Below, one piece after another: positions 6,726 through 13,706 of a stretch of 19,520 nt of DNA; position 1 is the first letter of the stretch; the number at the start of each line of letters is the position of its first letter. The stretch comes from JAYSFC01 sp041913505 (GTDB taxonomy: Bacteria; Pseudomonadota; Gammaproteobacteria; Burkholderiales; Burkholderiaceae_C). Location of the stretch: the NCBI GenBank assembly GCA_041913505.1, contig JAYSFC010000067.1, positions 1 through 19,520 of the forward strand, read 5' to 3'. The translations under genes were made by a program, and so were the position numbers. Below the pieces are notes generated by a model. The model worked only from the letters and a program-made list of their open reading frames with translations. It had not been told where the DNA came from and did no database searches.

Positions 6726-7679
6726 TTACCAGCGCACACGCACCTTGTCGCGCGCGTAGTTGCCGAACTGGCGCTGCGCCGAGGGCGTGAGGTAGACGTT
6801 GTCGGCGAACACGTACTTGTCCTGGTTCGCGCCAGGCAGCAGGGTCGACGGAGTGCACAGGGCCGAGTTGACCTGGCCCGTGCCCGTGCCGATGCCGTTG
6901 CCGGAGTCCACCGAAGTGCACACCGCCGTGGTCGCGTTGTCGAAGGCGTAGCTGCCAGGCGAGCCCACGTAGAGGTTCACGTAGTACTCCAGGTCCACGT
7001 ACTGCACCTTGGCGCCCAGGTCCACGATGGCGATTTTCAGGCCCTCGTTGAAGCTGTTGTTGGCATCGAACAGCAGCGATTGCTGCCCAATCGAGATGCC
7101 CCACGGCGTTTTGCCCAGGTCGTACACGCCCGCGACCACCACGTGGGTGCCGCCGGCGTTCACGATGCGGCGCACCTGGGCGCCCAGGTCCATGCCCCAC
7201 TGGCGCGCGGCCGCCGTGTAGTCGGCGGGGGACAGCGTGCCCGCGCGCACGGCCGCCATGCCGGCGATCAGATCGCTGATGCCGCCGTTGACGAGCACGA
7301 AGTCGTTGTTGGCGAAGGTCTTGCTGGCCAGGAAGCTGTCGATCTGCGCCTGCACGGTGGGCGTGCTCGCGTTGCCGGCCGCGTCGGGCGTCACGGTGAT
7401 GCGCGCGTTGCCCTGGGCATAGCCCAGGCCGCCGGCCGACACGGGCGTGACGGTCTTGCCCCAGTACGAGGCGAACTGGGCGGTCCAGTTCAGCACGCTG
7501 CCGTCGTTGACCGTGTAGGCCGAGCCCTTCTGGCCCACGTCGCTGAAGGCGTCGCCGAAGCTGATCACGCGCTCGGGCGAGATGGCCGACTCGACGGTGC
7601 TGGAACCACAGGCCGCAAGCAGCGCGGCCGATGCACAGGCGGCGGCCACAAAGCTGCGGCGCATCCAATGAGATGCCAT
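6726..7679 (-). CDS. SGNH/GDSL-fold lipoprotein lacking the catalytic residues
   Basis: A 317-residue lipoprotein: signal peptide up to the lipobox LLAAC (C24), then a GDSL-hydrolase fold. Block I reads VISFGDAFSDVG (38-49), with Ala44 at the place of the nucleophile Ser. Block III reads NGGISDL, with Ser135 instead of Asn of GxND. Block V reads ADNVYLTP, with Tyr296 instead of the His of DxxH. Thus S, N and H are all changed, while the fold-defining residues around them are kept. Block II (YAQGNAR) still has Gly. The reading frame is intact and a GGAG ribosome-binding site precedes the start, so this is not a decaying gene. It follows sua5 by 57 nt on the same strand and may be the last gene of the purE-purK-sua5 transcript. 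Probably a binding or structural protein at the envelope rather than an esterase. An alternative start six codons later (MRRSF) would also keep the lipobox. Confidence 0.8.
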   Translation of the reverse strand: MASHWMRRSFVAAACASAALLAACGSSTVESAISPERVISFGDAFSDVGQKGSAYTVNDGSVLNWTAQFASYWGKTVTPVSAGGLGYAQGNARITVTPDAAGNASTPTVQAQIDSFLASKTFANNDFVLVNGGISDLIAGMAAVRAGTLSPADYTAAARQWGMDLGAQVRRIVNAGGTHVVVAGVYDLGKTPWGISIGQQSLLFDANNSFNEGLKIAIVDLGAKVQYVDLEYYVNLYVGSPGSYAFDNATTAVCTSVDSGNGIGTGTGQVNSALCTPSTLLPGANQDKYVFADNVYLTPSAQRQFGNYARDKVRVRW

Positions 7680-7736
7680 GAATTTCTCCAGAAATGTGGG
7701 CGAGAGTTTAACGAGACTATGGAACACGGCGAGGCC

Positions 7737-8726
7737 TCAGGCCGCTGCGGCGCGCTGCAACCGGTCGCGCACGCCTTCCCATTCGGGCGTGGTGGGCGGC
7801 TGCTCGATCCAGATGAGCCGCACGCCTGCGTCGTCGAAGGAGCGCAGCACCGAGAACAACTGCTGCGCCGTGGCGGCTGCATCGTCGGGCATGCGCCGCA
7901 CCAGCACCTGGGCCGAGCGGGTGCGCAGCGCCGTGCGTGCGTACACGGCCAGGTGCGCCGCATCGGCACCCAGCAGGTCCAGGCCCGTCTGCAGCGCCTT
8001 GGCGTCCATGAGGCGTACCTTGGCGTTCGGCGCGTAGTGGGCCTCGAGCGTGCCTGAGGCACGCGGCGTGTGTTCGGGCAGCTCTTCTTTCGACAGCGGT
8101 GCGATGCCGCAGGCTGACGCGATCTGCGCGCGCGTGACCGCGCCGGGGCGCAGCAGCACGGGCACGCCGCGCGTGCAGTCGACGATGGTGCTCTCGATGC
8201 CCACGGCGCAGGGGCCGCCGTCGAGCACGAGCAAATCGTCGCCGAACTCCGCGCGCACATGCTCGGCGGTGGTCGGGCTCACGCGGCCGAAACGGTTGGC
8301 GCTGGGCGCCGCCACGCCGTGCACGCCTTCGGCCGCGCAGGCCTCGAGCAGCGCGTGCGCCACGGGGTGCGCGGGGCAGCGCAGGCCCACGCTGTCCTGC
8401 CCGCCCGTGGCGGCACCGGCGTGGCCCGCGCGGCGCGGCAGGATGAGCGTGAGGGGGCCGGGCCAGAACGCCTGCACGAGCGCCTGCGCGAACGCGGGCA
8501 CCTCGCTGGCAAAGTGCGCAATGCCCGCGGCGTTGGCCACGTGCACGATCAGCGGGTGGTCGCTGGGGCGGCCCTTGGCGGTGAAGATCTGCGCCACGGC
8601 CGTGTCGTTGTCCGCGTCGGCCGCCAGGCCGTACACGGTCTCGGTGGGCAGGCCCACGAGCGCGCCGCCGTGCAGGGCATGTGCGGCGGCAGTAATGGAG
8701 TCGTTCTGGTGGCCGTCGAGGATCAT
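7737..8726 (-). CDS. L-threonylcarbamoyladenylate synthase, Sua5 type
   Basis: Makes threonylcarbamoyl-AMP from L-threonine, bicarbonate and ATP, the first step of tRNA t6A37 formation. The protein has 329 residues. The YrdC domain spans about 1-200, with LPTETVYGLAADA (26-38), KGRPSDHPL (51-59), a WPGPLTLIL block and APSANRFGRVSPTTAEHV. The linker SGTLEAHYAP marks the Sua5 class, and a C-terminal Rossmann-like Sua5 domain follows to the end. The length and second domain distinguish it from the short TsaC. GAGG in front of the ATG overlaps the purK stop; only 11 nt separate the genes, so they are co-transcribed. Works with TsaB encoded at 1994-2686. Confidence 0.93.
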   Translation of the reverse strand: MILDGHQNDSITAAAHALHGGALVGLPTETVYGLAADADNDTAVAQIFTAKGRPSDHPLIVHVANAAGIAHFASEVPAFAQALVQAFWPGPLTLILPRRAGHAGAATGGQDSVGLRCPAHPVAHALLEACAAEGVHGVAAPSANRFGRVSPTTAEHVRAEFGDDLLVLDGGPCAVGIESTIVDCTRGVPVLLRPGAVTRAQIASACGIAPLSKEELPEHTPRASGTLEAHYAPNAKVRLMDAKALQTGLDLLGADAAHLAVYARTALRTRSAQVLVRRMPDDAAATAQQLFSVLRSFDDAGVRLIWIEQPPTTPEWEGVRDRLQRAAAA

Positions 8727-8737
8727 CGGGTGCGGCC

Positions 8738-9901
8738 TCAGAACGGCGCGATGCCCAGCAGCGCCGCGGCCCGCAGCGCCGTGGCGCGTGCGGCCTCGGC
8801 TGTGGGGGCCGTGATGTTGAGGTGGCCCATCTTGCGGCCGCGCTTGGCCTCGGTCTTGCCGTACAGGTGCAGGTGCGTGCCGGGCAGGGCCAGCACCTCG
8901 GCCCAGGGCGGAGCCTGGGGCGCGTCGCCACCGTGGGTGAACCAGAGGTCGCCCAGCAGGTTCAGCATCACGGCGGGACTGTGCTGGCGCGGCTGCGTGA
9001 GCGGCAGGCCCGCGAGCGTGCGCACCTGCAGCTCGAACTGCGACACATCGCAGGCGTTCTGGCTGTAGTGGCCGCTGTTGTGTGGGCGTGGCGCGATCTC
9101 GTTGACCACGAGGCGGCCGTCCTGCAGCACGAAGAATTCCACGCACAGCACGCCCACGTATTGCAGGCCGTTTGCTATTGAAAAAGCAGCGGATACCGCT
9201 TGTTCTGCCTGCGCTGCGGGCAAGTTTCCTTTGTAAACCTCGGTCACGGCGAGGATGCCGTCGCGGTGCAGGTTGCGCTGCGCGGGCAGGTTCACGATCT
9301 GGCCGTCCGCGCCGCGCGCGACGATCACCGAGCACTCGTGCGCGAGCGGCAGCATCTGCTCGAGCACGCAGGGCACGCGGCCCACGGCCTCCCAGGCGGC
9401 AGCGAGCTCGGTGGGTGTCTTCACGCGCACCTGGCCCTTGCCGTCGTAGCCCAGGCGCGCGGTCTTGAGGATGCCGGGCAGCAGCGCCGCATCGACGGCG
9501 GCGAGCTGCTCGGCCGTCTCGATCACGGCGTAGGGCGCGCAGGGCACGCCGCAGCGGCCGAAGTGGGCCTTCTCCTGCGCGCGGTCCTGGGCGATGGCCA
9601 CGGCGCTCGCGGCCGGGGCCACGGGGCGCTTTTGCGCGAGCTGGCGCAGCGCCTCGGCGGGGACGTTCTCGAATTCGGTGGTGATCGCGTCGCTGAGTTC
9701 GGCCAGGCGCGCCAGGCCCGTGGCGTCGTCGTAGGCCGTGCGGATGTGGTGGTGGCTGATGAGGCCCGCGGGGCTGTGCGCGTCGGCGTCAAGCACGGCC
9801 GTGAAGTAGCCCATGGCCTGGGCCGCTTGCGCGAACATGCGGCCGAGCTGGCCGCCGCCGAGCACGCCGAGCGTCGATCCGGGGAGCAGCGGCGGGTTCA
9901 T
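8738..9901 (-). CDS. purK: N5-carboxyaminoimidazole ribonucleotide synthase PurK
   Basis: ATP-grasp enzyme of de novo purine synthesis; it carboxylates AIR to N5-CAIR with ATP and bicarbonate. The 387 residues match the family. The N-terminal GVLGGGQLGRMFAQAA (12-27) is the diagnostic PurK start. Further blocks are ILKTARLGYDGKGQ (central ATP-grasp loop), VLEQMLPLAHECSVIVARG, and VGVLCVEFFVLQDG followed by VNEIAPRPHNSGHYS, which carries the metal ligands. The start overlaps the purE stop as ATGA (9898-9901). Oddity: codons covering roughly 9174-9227, between the ATP-grasp blocks, are AT-rich and match a repeat found in two other genes here; the encoded linker (NLPAAQAEQAVSAAFSIANG) still keeps normal length. 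Confidence 0.95.
   Translation of the reverse strand: MNPPLLPGSTLGVLGGGQLGRMFAQAAQAMGYFTAVLDADAHSPAGLISHHHIRTAYDDATGLARLAELSDAITTEFENVPAEALRQLAQKRPVAPAASAVAIAQDRAQEKAHFGRCGVPCAPYAVIETAEQLAAVDAALLPGILKTARLGYDGKGQVRVKTPTELAAAWEAVGRVPCVLEQMLPLAHECSVIVARGADGQIVNLPAQRNLHRDGILAVTEVYKGNLPAAQAEQAVSAAFSIANGLQYVGVLCVEFFVLQDGRLVVNEIAPRPHNSGHYSQNACDVSQFELQVRTLAGLPLTQPRQHSPAVMLNLLGDLWFTHGGDAPQAPPWAEVLALPGTHLHLYGKTEAKRGRKMGHLNITAPTAEAARATALRAAALLGIAPF
9174..9227 (+). repeat. Coding-embedded AT-rich repeat, copy 1 (antisense within purK)
   Basis: Reads GCTATTG, an A5 run, GCAGC, 20 nt, GCGCT, then GGGCAAGTTT on the plus strand. It shares the GCAGC-N20-GCGCT skeleton, the AT-rich block before it and a GG(C/T)-A/T-rich tail with copies at 11100 and 16903. 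It is an AT-rich patch in an otherwise GC-rich gene. Confidence 0.55.
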
Positions 9902-10395
9902 GCCGACACCGGGGGCAGTGTCATGGCGCGCGCGGCGGCCGTCTGTTCGGCGCGGAAGGCCTCGAGCCGCTCGCGCAGCGCGGGGTCTTCATTGGCCAGC
10001 AGCGCCACGGCGAACAGGGCCGCGTTGGCCGCGCCGGCCTGGCCGATGGCAAAGGTGGCCACGGGCACGCCCTTGGGCATCTGCACGATGCTGTGCAGCG
10101 AGTCCACGCCTTGCAGGTGGCGGCTTGCCACGGGCACGCCGAGCACGGGCACCGTGGTCTTGGCCGCGATCATGCCGGGCAGGTGGGCCGCGCCGCCCGC
10201 GCCCGCAATGATCGCCTTCAGGCCCCGGCCGGCTGCGGCCTCGGCGTAGGCGAACATGTCATCGGGCATGCGGTGGGCCGAGACCACGCGGGCCTCGTGG
10301 GCGATGCCGAATTGCTGGAGAATCTGCACTGCGTGCTGCATGGTCTCCCAGTCGCTGCTGGAGCCCATGACCACGCCGATCTGGATGGGTTTCAT
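9898..10395 (-). CDS. purE: N5-carboxyaminoimidazole ribonucleotide mutase PurE
   Basis: Class I PurE converts N5-CAIR, the PurK product, to CAIR in purine synthesis; it acts as a cytoplasmic octamer. Length 165 residues, normal. Visible signature: GVVMGSSSDWETMQHA (8-23), VVSAHRMPDDMFAYA (about 38-52) with the catalytic His of SAHR, and IIAGAGGAAHLPGMIAAKT (about 66-84), then PVLGVPVASRHLQGVDSLHSI. First gene of the purE-purK-sua5 operon, with ATGA overlap to purK. A TAAAAT hexamer on the minus strand (10451-10446) is a plausible -10 about 50 nt upstream, without a clear -35. Confidence 0.95.
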   Translation of the reverse strand: MKPIQIGVVMGSSSDWETMQHAVQILQQFGIAHEARVVSAHRMPDDMFAYAEAAAGRGLKAIIAGAGGAAHLPGMIAAKTTVPVLGVPVASRHLQGVDSLHSIVQMPKGVPVATFAIGQAGAANAALFAVALLANEDPALRERLEAFRAEQTAAARAMTLPPVSA

Positions 10396-10519
10396 GTGGA
10401 GTGGGGCGCCGTGCCGTGGCCTCGCCCGCCGAAGTGGAACCCCCGATTTTACGTTTTTGCGCTGATCCAGCGCCTTGGTGCCCTGCCCCGCTTGTTGTTT
10501 CCTTCAAGGTCCAGACCAC
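10396..10519. promoter_or_regulatory. Divergent purE/cnoX intergenic region
   Basis: 124 nt between divergent starts. The short AT-rich patch CGATTTTACGTTTTTGC (10444-10460) contains the candidate minus-strand -10 TAAAAT for purE. For the plus strand only a weak ribosome-binding site, AAGGT near 10505-10509, was seen before the thioredoxin gene; no clear sigma-70 promoter. No purine-repressor-like palindrome was recognised. Confidence 0.3.
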
Positions 10520-11428
10520 ATGATCGATGTCACCGTAGAGAATTTTGAAGCCGAGGTCATCAACGCCTCCATGGAAGTGCCCGTGCTGGTGGACTTCTGG
10601 GCGCCCTGGTGCGGCCCGTGCAAGACGCTGGGGCCCATCCTCGAGAAGCTCGAGGTGGCCTACGGGGGGCGCTTCAAGCTCGTGAAGATCGATTCCGACC
10701 AGGAGCAGCAGCTCGCGGGCATGTTCGGCATCCGCAGCATTCCCACCTGCGTGCTGCTCATGGGCGGCCAGCCCGTGGACGGCTTCATGGGAGCGCTGCC
10801 CGAGGGCCAGGTGCGCGCCTTCCTCGACAAGCACCTGCCCACCGCAGAGGAGGCTCTGGCTGAAGAGCAGGAAGCCGAGGCCCAGGAAGCGCTGGCCGAT
10901 GGCGACACCGAGGGCGCGCTCGAAAAGCTGCAGCATGCCGTCGCCACCGACCCGGCCAATGACGAGGCGCGCTTTGACTACGTGAAGCTGCTGCTGCAGC
11001 TCGGCCGCGAGGACGATGCCAAGGTGGCCTTCGCGCCCGTGATCGCCAAGGCCGTGGGTTCGCGCCGCCTGGGGGCGCTCAAGGTGTGGCTGGATGCTCT
11101 TGATTTCGTAGCTACAGAGGCCCAAGGTGAAAGCGCATTGGCCGCATTTGATGCAAAAATCGCGGCCGCCAAGCGCGACTTTGACGCGCGCTTCGGCCGC
11201 GCGCGCTGGCTCATCGCGCACCAGCGCTGGACCGACGCGATGGACGAGCTGCTCGAGATCCTCATGCGCGACAAGGCCTGGAACGACGAGGCCGCGCGCA
11301 AGACCTTCGTGGCCGTGCTCGAGATCATCGAGCCGCCCAAGCCCAAGGTGGCCGAGGGCCAGATCCCGCCCGAGGACCCGGTGGTGGCCACCTACCGCCG
11401 CCGTCTCAGCTCCGTGGTGCTGAGCTGA
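10520..11428 (+). CDS. cnoX: Thioredoxin-TPR chaperedoxin (CnoX/YbbN family)
   Basis: A 302-residue cytoplasmic protein with an N-terminal thioredoxin domain (about 1-110) and a C-terminal TPR-like helical domain (about 115-302). The active site is WAPWCGPCK with C31 and C34, and the cis-proline is in SIPTC (P75). In E. coli this protein lacks the redox pair; here both cysteines are present, as in the redox-active members. The family protects substrates from aggregation under oxidative stress and hands them to GroEL. TPR-like helices include EALADGDTEGALEKLQ and DEARFDYVKLLLQLGREDD. The start at 10520 is preferred to an upstream one at 10475 because it places the thioredoxin fold at the N-terminus (MIDVTVENFEAEV). 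The codons at 11100-11149 match a repeat seen in two other genes. Single gene ended by the terminator at 11445. Confidence 0.88.
   Translation: MIDVTVENFEAEVINASMEVPVLVDFWAPWCGPCKTLGPILEKLEVAYGGRFKLVKIDSDQEQQLAGMFGIRSIPTCVLLMGGQPVDGFMGALPEGQVRAFLDKHLPTAEEALAEEQEAEAQEALADGDTEGALEKLQHAVATDPANDEARFDYVKLLLQLGREDDAKVAFAPVIAKAVGSRRLGALKVWLDALDFVATEAQGESALAAFDAKIAAAKRDFDARFGRARWLIAHQRWTDAMDELLEILMRDKAWNDEAARKTFVAVLEIIEPPKPKVAEGQIPPEDPVVATYRRRLSSVVLS
11100..11149 (+). repeat. Coding-embedded AT-rich repeat, copy 2 (sense within cnoX)
   Basis: Reads TTGATTTC, GTAGC, exactly 20 nt, GCGCA, then GGCCGCATTT. Same skeleton and spacing as copies 1 and 3. In this orientation it is translated as DFVATEAQGESALAAFDA, lying between TPR-like helices. 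Confidence 0.5.
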
Positions 11429-11444
11429 TCGTTGCCTGAAAAGC

Positions 11445-11469
11445 AAAAGGCCCCTCGCGGGGCCTTTTT
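11445..11469. terminator. Rho-independent terminator between cnoX and purC
   Basis: Arms AAAAGGCCCC and GGGGCCTTTT around TCGC, followed by one more T. Symmetrical A and T runs suggest it stops transcription from both convergent genes. Confidence 0.9.
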
Positions 11470-11486
11470 GCGTGAAACCGGAGAGG

Positions 11487-12407
11487 TCAGGCCTTCAGCC
11501 GGTCGAGCGCTTCGCGGTACTTGGCGGCCGTCTTGGCGATCACGTCCTGCGGCAGGCGCGGCGCGGGGGCCGTCTTGTCCCAGGGCTTGCCGCCCACCTT
11601 GGCCTGCTCGAGCCAGTCGCGCACGAACTGTTTGTCGTAGCTGGGCGGGTTCTCGCCCTTGGCGAGTGCGTCGGCATAGCCTTCCACGGGCCAGTAGCGC
11701 GAGCTGTCGGGCGTGAGCACCTCGTCCATGAGCACGAGCTCGCCCGAGGGCGTGAGGCCGAACTCGAACTTGGTGTCGGCGATGATCATGCCCTTGGCGA
11801 GGGCAATGTCGGCGGCCTCCTGGTACAGCCGGATGCTGATGTCGCGGATGCGCGTGGCGAGGTCGAGGCCGACCATCTCCACCGTGCGCTCGAACGTGAT
11901 GTTCTCGTCGTGGTCGCCCATCTCGGCCTTGGCCGCGGGCGTGTAGATGGGCGCGGGCAGCTTGGCTGCGTTGGTCAGGCCCGGCGGCAGCGGCACCCCG
12001 CACACCGACTGCGTGGCCTGGTATTCCTTCCAGCCGCTGCCGGCCAGGTAGCCGCGCACCACGGCCTCGACGAGGATGGGCTTGAGGCGTTTGACCAGCA
12101 TGGAGCGGCCGCGCACTTGGGGCACCTCGGCGGGCGTGACCACGCTTTCGGGGGCGTCGCCCGTGAGGTGGTTGGGGCAAATGTGGCCCAGCTTGTCGAA
12201 CCAGAACAGGGCCATCTGCGTAAGCAGTTCGCCCTTGCCGGGAATGGGCTCGCCCATGATCACATCGAAGGCAGAGAGGCGGTCGCTGGCCACCATGAGG
12301 ATGCGGTCGTCGCCCACGGCGTAGTTGTCGCGCACCTTGCCGCGCGCCAGCAGGGGCAGCGAGGTGAGGGCGGAGGTGTGCAGGGCGGAGGTGCTGGGCT
12401 GGGTCAT
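11487..12407 (-). CDS. purC: Phosphoribosylaminoimidazole-succinocarboxamide synthase PurC
   Basis: SAICAR synthetase, which joins CAIR and aspartate with ATP, the step directly after PurE. It has 306 residues, the longer form of the family. Blocks seen: LARGKVRDNYAVGDDRILMV (nucleotide-binding hairpin, about 20-39), SDRLSAFDVIMGEPIPGKG, EAVVRGYLAGSGWKEYQ, the metal and substrate block IADTKFEFGLTPSGELVLMDEV, and NPPSYDKQFVRDWLE near the end. No Shine-Dalgarno is visible in the C-rich sequence before the ATG. Transcribed alone, divergent from hpf; convergent to cnoX. Purine genes here are split between this unit and purE-purK. Confidence 0.95.
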   Translation of the reverse strand: MTQPSTSALHTSALTSLPLLARGKVRDNYAVGDDRILMVASDRLSAFDVIMGEPIPGKGELLTQMALFWFDKLGHICPNHLTGDAPESVVTPAEVPQVRGRSMLVKRLKPILVEAVVRGYLAGSGWKEYQATQSVCGVPLPPGLTNAAKLPAPIYTPAAKAEMGDHDENITFERTVEMVGLDLATRIRDISIRLYQEAADIALAKGMIIADTKFEFGLTPSGELVLMDEVLTPDSSRYWPVEGYADALAKGENPPSYDKQFVRDWLEQAKVGGKPWDKTAPAPRLPQDVIAKTAAKYREALDRLKA

Positions 12408-12669
12408 GGCAGTGGGGGGATGTTGCGGTCGGCGCGGGGCTGTCCGCGCCAGGGCGGGATTCTAGGGCGTGTCCCCCCAAAGCCTGACTATTGTGCGCCC
12501 GTTTGGCCCACGGGGGGCATAACCCGGCATCCAGGGTCGGTATCACATTGCATTTCGATGACACCCGGCGCATAGTGAATCCAACCCATGAATGCATTCG
12601 AGTTCGCAGGGCCAGCCCAAGGAACCAGGGCGGCGTTTGTTCAACCGTGAGCCACAAGGAGGCGTATCC
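12408..12669. promoter_or_regulatory. Divergent purC/hpf intergenic region
   Basis: 262 nt without a gene. A plus-strand sigma-70-like promoter for hpf is possible: TTGCAT (12548-12553), 17 nt, CATAGT (12571-12576). On the minus strand TAGAAT (12464-12459) is a candidate purC -10 without a good -35. A strong ribosome-binding site AAGGAGG (about 12656-12662) precedes hpf. A sigma-54 GG-N10-GC element was looked for and not found. Confidence 0.35.
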
Positions 12670-13002
12670 ATGAACTTGACGATCAGCGGTCACCATCTCG
12701 AAGTTACCCCCGCCTTGCGCAATTACGTCATGACCAAGCTGGATCGGATCACCCGCCATTTCGATCAGGTGGTGGATGTCAAGGTACTGTTATCGGTAGA
12801 GAAGCAGAAGGAGAAGGAAAAGCGGCAGCGAGCGGAATGCAATGTGCACGTGAAGGGCAGCGACCTCTTCGCCGAAAGCTCGCATGCGGATCTGTACGCC
12901 GCTGTCGATGAACTGGTCGACAAGCTCGACCGCCTCGTGGTCCGCCACAAGGACCGTTTGCAGGATCACCAGTGCGACGCGCTCAAGCGCGGTTACGCCT
13001 GA
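12670..13002 (+). CDS. hpf: Ribosome hibernation promoting factor (short HPF)
   Basis: Binds the 30S decoding region and promotes 100S ribosome dimers in stationary phase. With 110 residues it is the short HPF type; there is no C-terminal dimerisation domain. The fold is seen from MNLTISGHHLEVTPALRNYV, the basic helix MTKLDRITRHFD, AECNVHVKGSDLFAES, and the second helix DLYAAVDELVDKLDRLVVRHKD. An in-frame ATG at 12592 would add 26 residues, but AAGGAGG directly before 12670 and the family N-terminus decide for the shorter form. Heads hpf-ptsN-hprK, but a terminator separates it from ptsN. In many proteobacteria rpoN stands directly upstream; here purC (opposite strand) does. Confidence 0.93.
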   Translation: MNLTISGHHLEVTPALRNYVMTKLDRITRHFDQVVDVKVLLSVEKQKEKEKRQRAECNVHVKGSDLFAESSHADLYAAVDELVDKLDRLVVRHKDRLQDHQCDALKRGYA

Positions 13003-13048
13003 ACCGTTGTAGCGCAACTGGCCGGGCTTCAGGGTGCCCGGTCCGCAT

Positions 13049-13073
13049 GCCGCCCCTTCCGGGCGGCTTTTTT
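13049..13073 (+). terminator. Rho-independent terminator after hpf
   Basis: GCCGCCC and GGGCGGC arms around a 5-nt loop followed by six T. A smaller hairpin CCGGGC/GCCCGG lies just before it (13022-13041). Together they should largely separate hpf from ptsN transcription. Confidence 0.85.
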
Positions 13074-13170
13074 GTTGCGCCGGCCGGTGGTGGGGGTGCC
13101 GCGTGCCGCGTCATCGCTACACTGTTTGTTGCAATGCAGCAGATCTGCGGTGCCGCCTCTGTAGGGGCGT

Positions 13171-13200
13171 TTGATGTGATCCCGGGCCCCGGTGCATAAT
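13171..13200 (+). promoter_or_regulatory. Sigma-70-like promoter of ptsN, very close to the start codon
   Basis: TTGATG (13171-13176), 18-nt spacer, CATAAT (13195-13200). The predicted transcript would begin about 13206-13208, leaving only 6-8 nt before the ptsN ATG at 13214. No Shine-Dalgarno is present there, consistent with a near-leaderless message. Prediction by eye only. Confidence 0.5.
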
Positions 13201-13213
13201 TGTCGTTGCCACC

Positions 13214-13681
13214 ATGAATCGTCTTGCCTCCATCCTGCCGGCCGCTCAGGTTCTCGTGAGCGTCGACGCCACCAGTAAGAAGCGTGCTTTTGAGGAGGCG
13301 GGGTTGCTGTTCGAGAGTCTGCACGGCCTGTCCCGGGCCTTGATCACCGACAGCCTGTTCGCGCGCGAGCGCCTGGGCTCCACGGGGCTGGGCCATGGCG
13401 TCGCCATCCCCCACGGGCGCATCAAGGGCCTCAAGTCGCCGATGGCGGCCGTGTTCCAGCTTGCACGCCCGATCGGTTTCGATGCGCCCGACGAGCAGCC
13501 CGTGAACCTGCTGATCTTTCTGCTGGTGCCCGAGGCGGCGACGCAGAAGCACCTGGAGATCCTCTCGGAAATTGCGGAACTGCTCAGCGATGGCGTGCTG
13601 CGCGAGAAGATCAAGTCCTGCACCGATGCGGCCGAGCTGCATGGCCTGATTGCCGGCTGGCAATCGACCCAGGCGGCCTGA
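13214..13681 (+). CDS. ptsN: PTS IIA-like nitrogen-regulatory protein PtsN (EIIA-Ntr)
   Basis: Terminal phosphoacceptor of the nitrogen phosphotransferase system; it controls potassium, phosphate and carbon/nitrogen responses by protein contacts. 155 residues, the usual length. N-terminus MNRLASILPAAQVLVSVDAT, then SKKRAFEEAGLLFE, and the phosphorylation site GVAIPHGRI with H67. Further on, PVNLLIFLLVPEAATQKHLEIL matches the fold core. The start agrees with family N-termini although it has no ribosome-binding site. hprK starts 25 nt after its stop, so the two are likely co-transcribed. Confidence 0.94.
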   Translation: MNRLASILPAAQVLVSVDATSKKRAFEEAGLLFESLHGLSRALITDSLFARERLGSTGLGHGVAIPHGRIKGLKSPMAAVFQLARPIGFDAPDEQPVNLLIFLLVPEAATQKHLEILSEIAELLSDGVLREKIKSCTDAAELHGLIAGWQSTQAA

Positions 13682-13706
13682 CGCCGCCGCCACCCGCAGC
13701 GCCGCC

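Noticed and set aside
12530..12560. Possible sigma-54 promoter before hpf
   Set aside because: The best GG...GC pair has 9 instead of 10 nt between them and lacks the TGGCAC-type context.
12592..12669. In-frame N-terminal extension of hpf starting at an upstream ATG
   Set aside because: A strong AAGGAGG ribosome-binding site stands directly before 12670, and HPF proteins begin with the MNLTISG-type strand; the extra 26 residues look like non-coding leader.
12491..12673. A 60-codon open frame from a TTG, ending in an ATGA overlap with hpf
   Set aside because: It resembles a coupled leader peptide, but there is no ribosome-binding site, the composition is unremarkable, and the candidate promoter lies inside it.
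13650..13706. Earlier TTG start for hprK
   Set aside because: It would overlap ptsN by 32 nt and add 19 residues unlike HprK N-termini; the GTG at 13707 gives MKPNVVSADVL, which fits the family.
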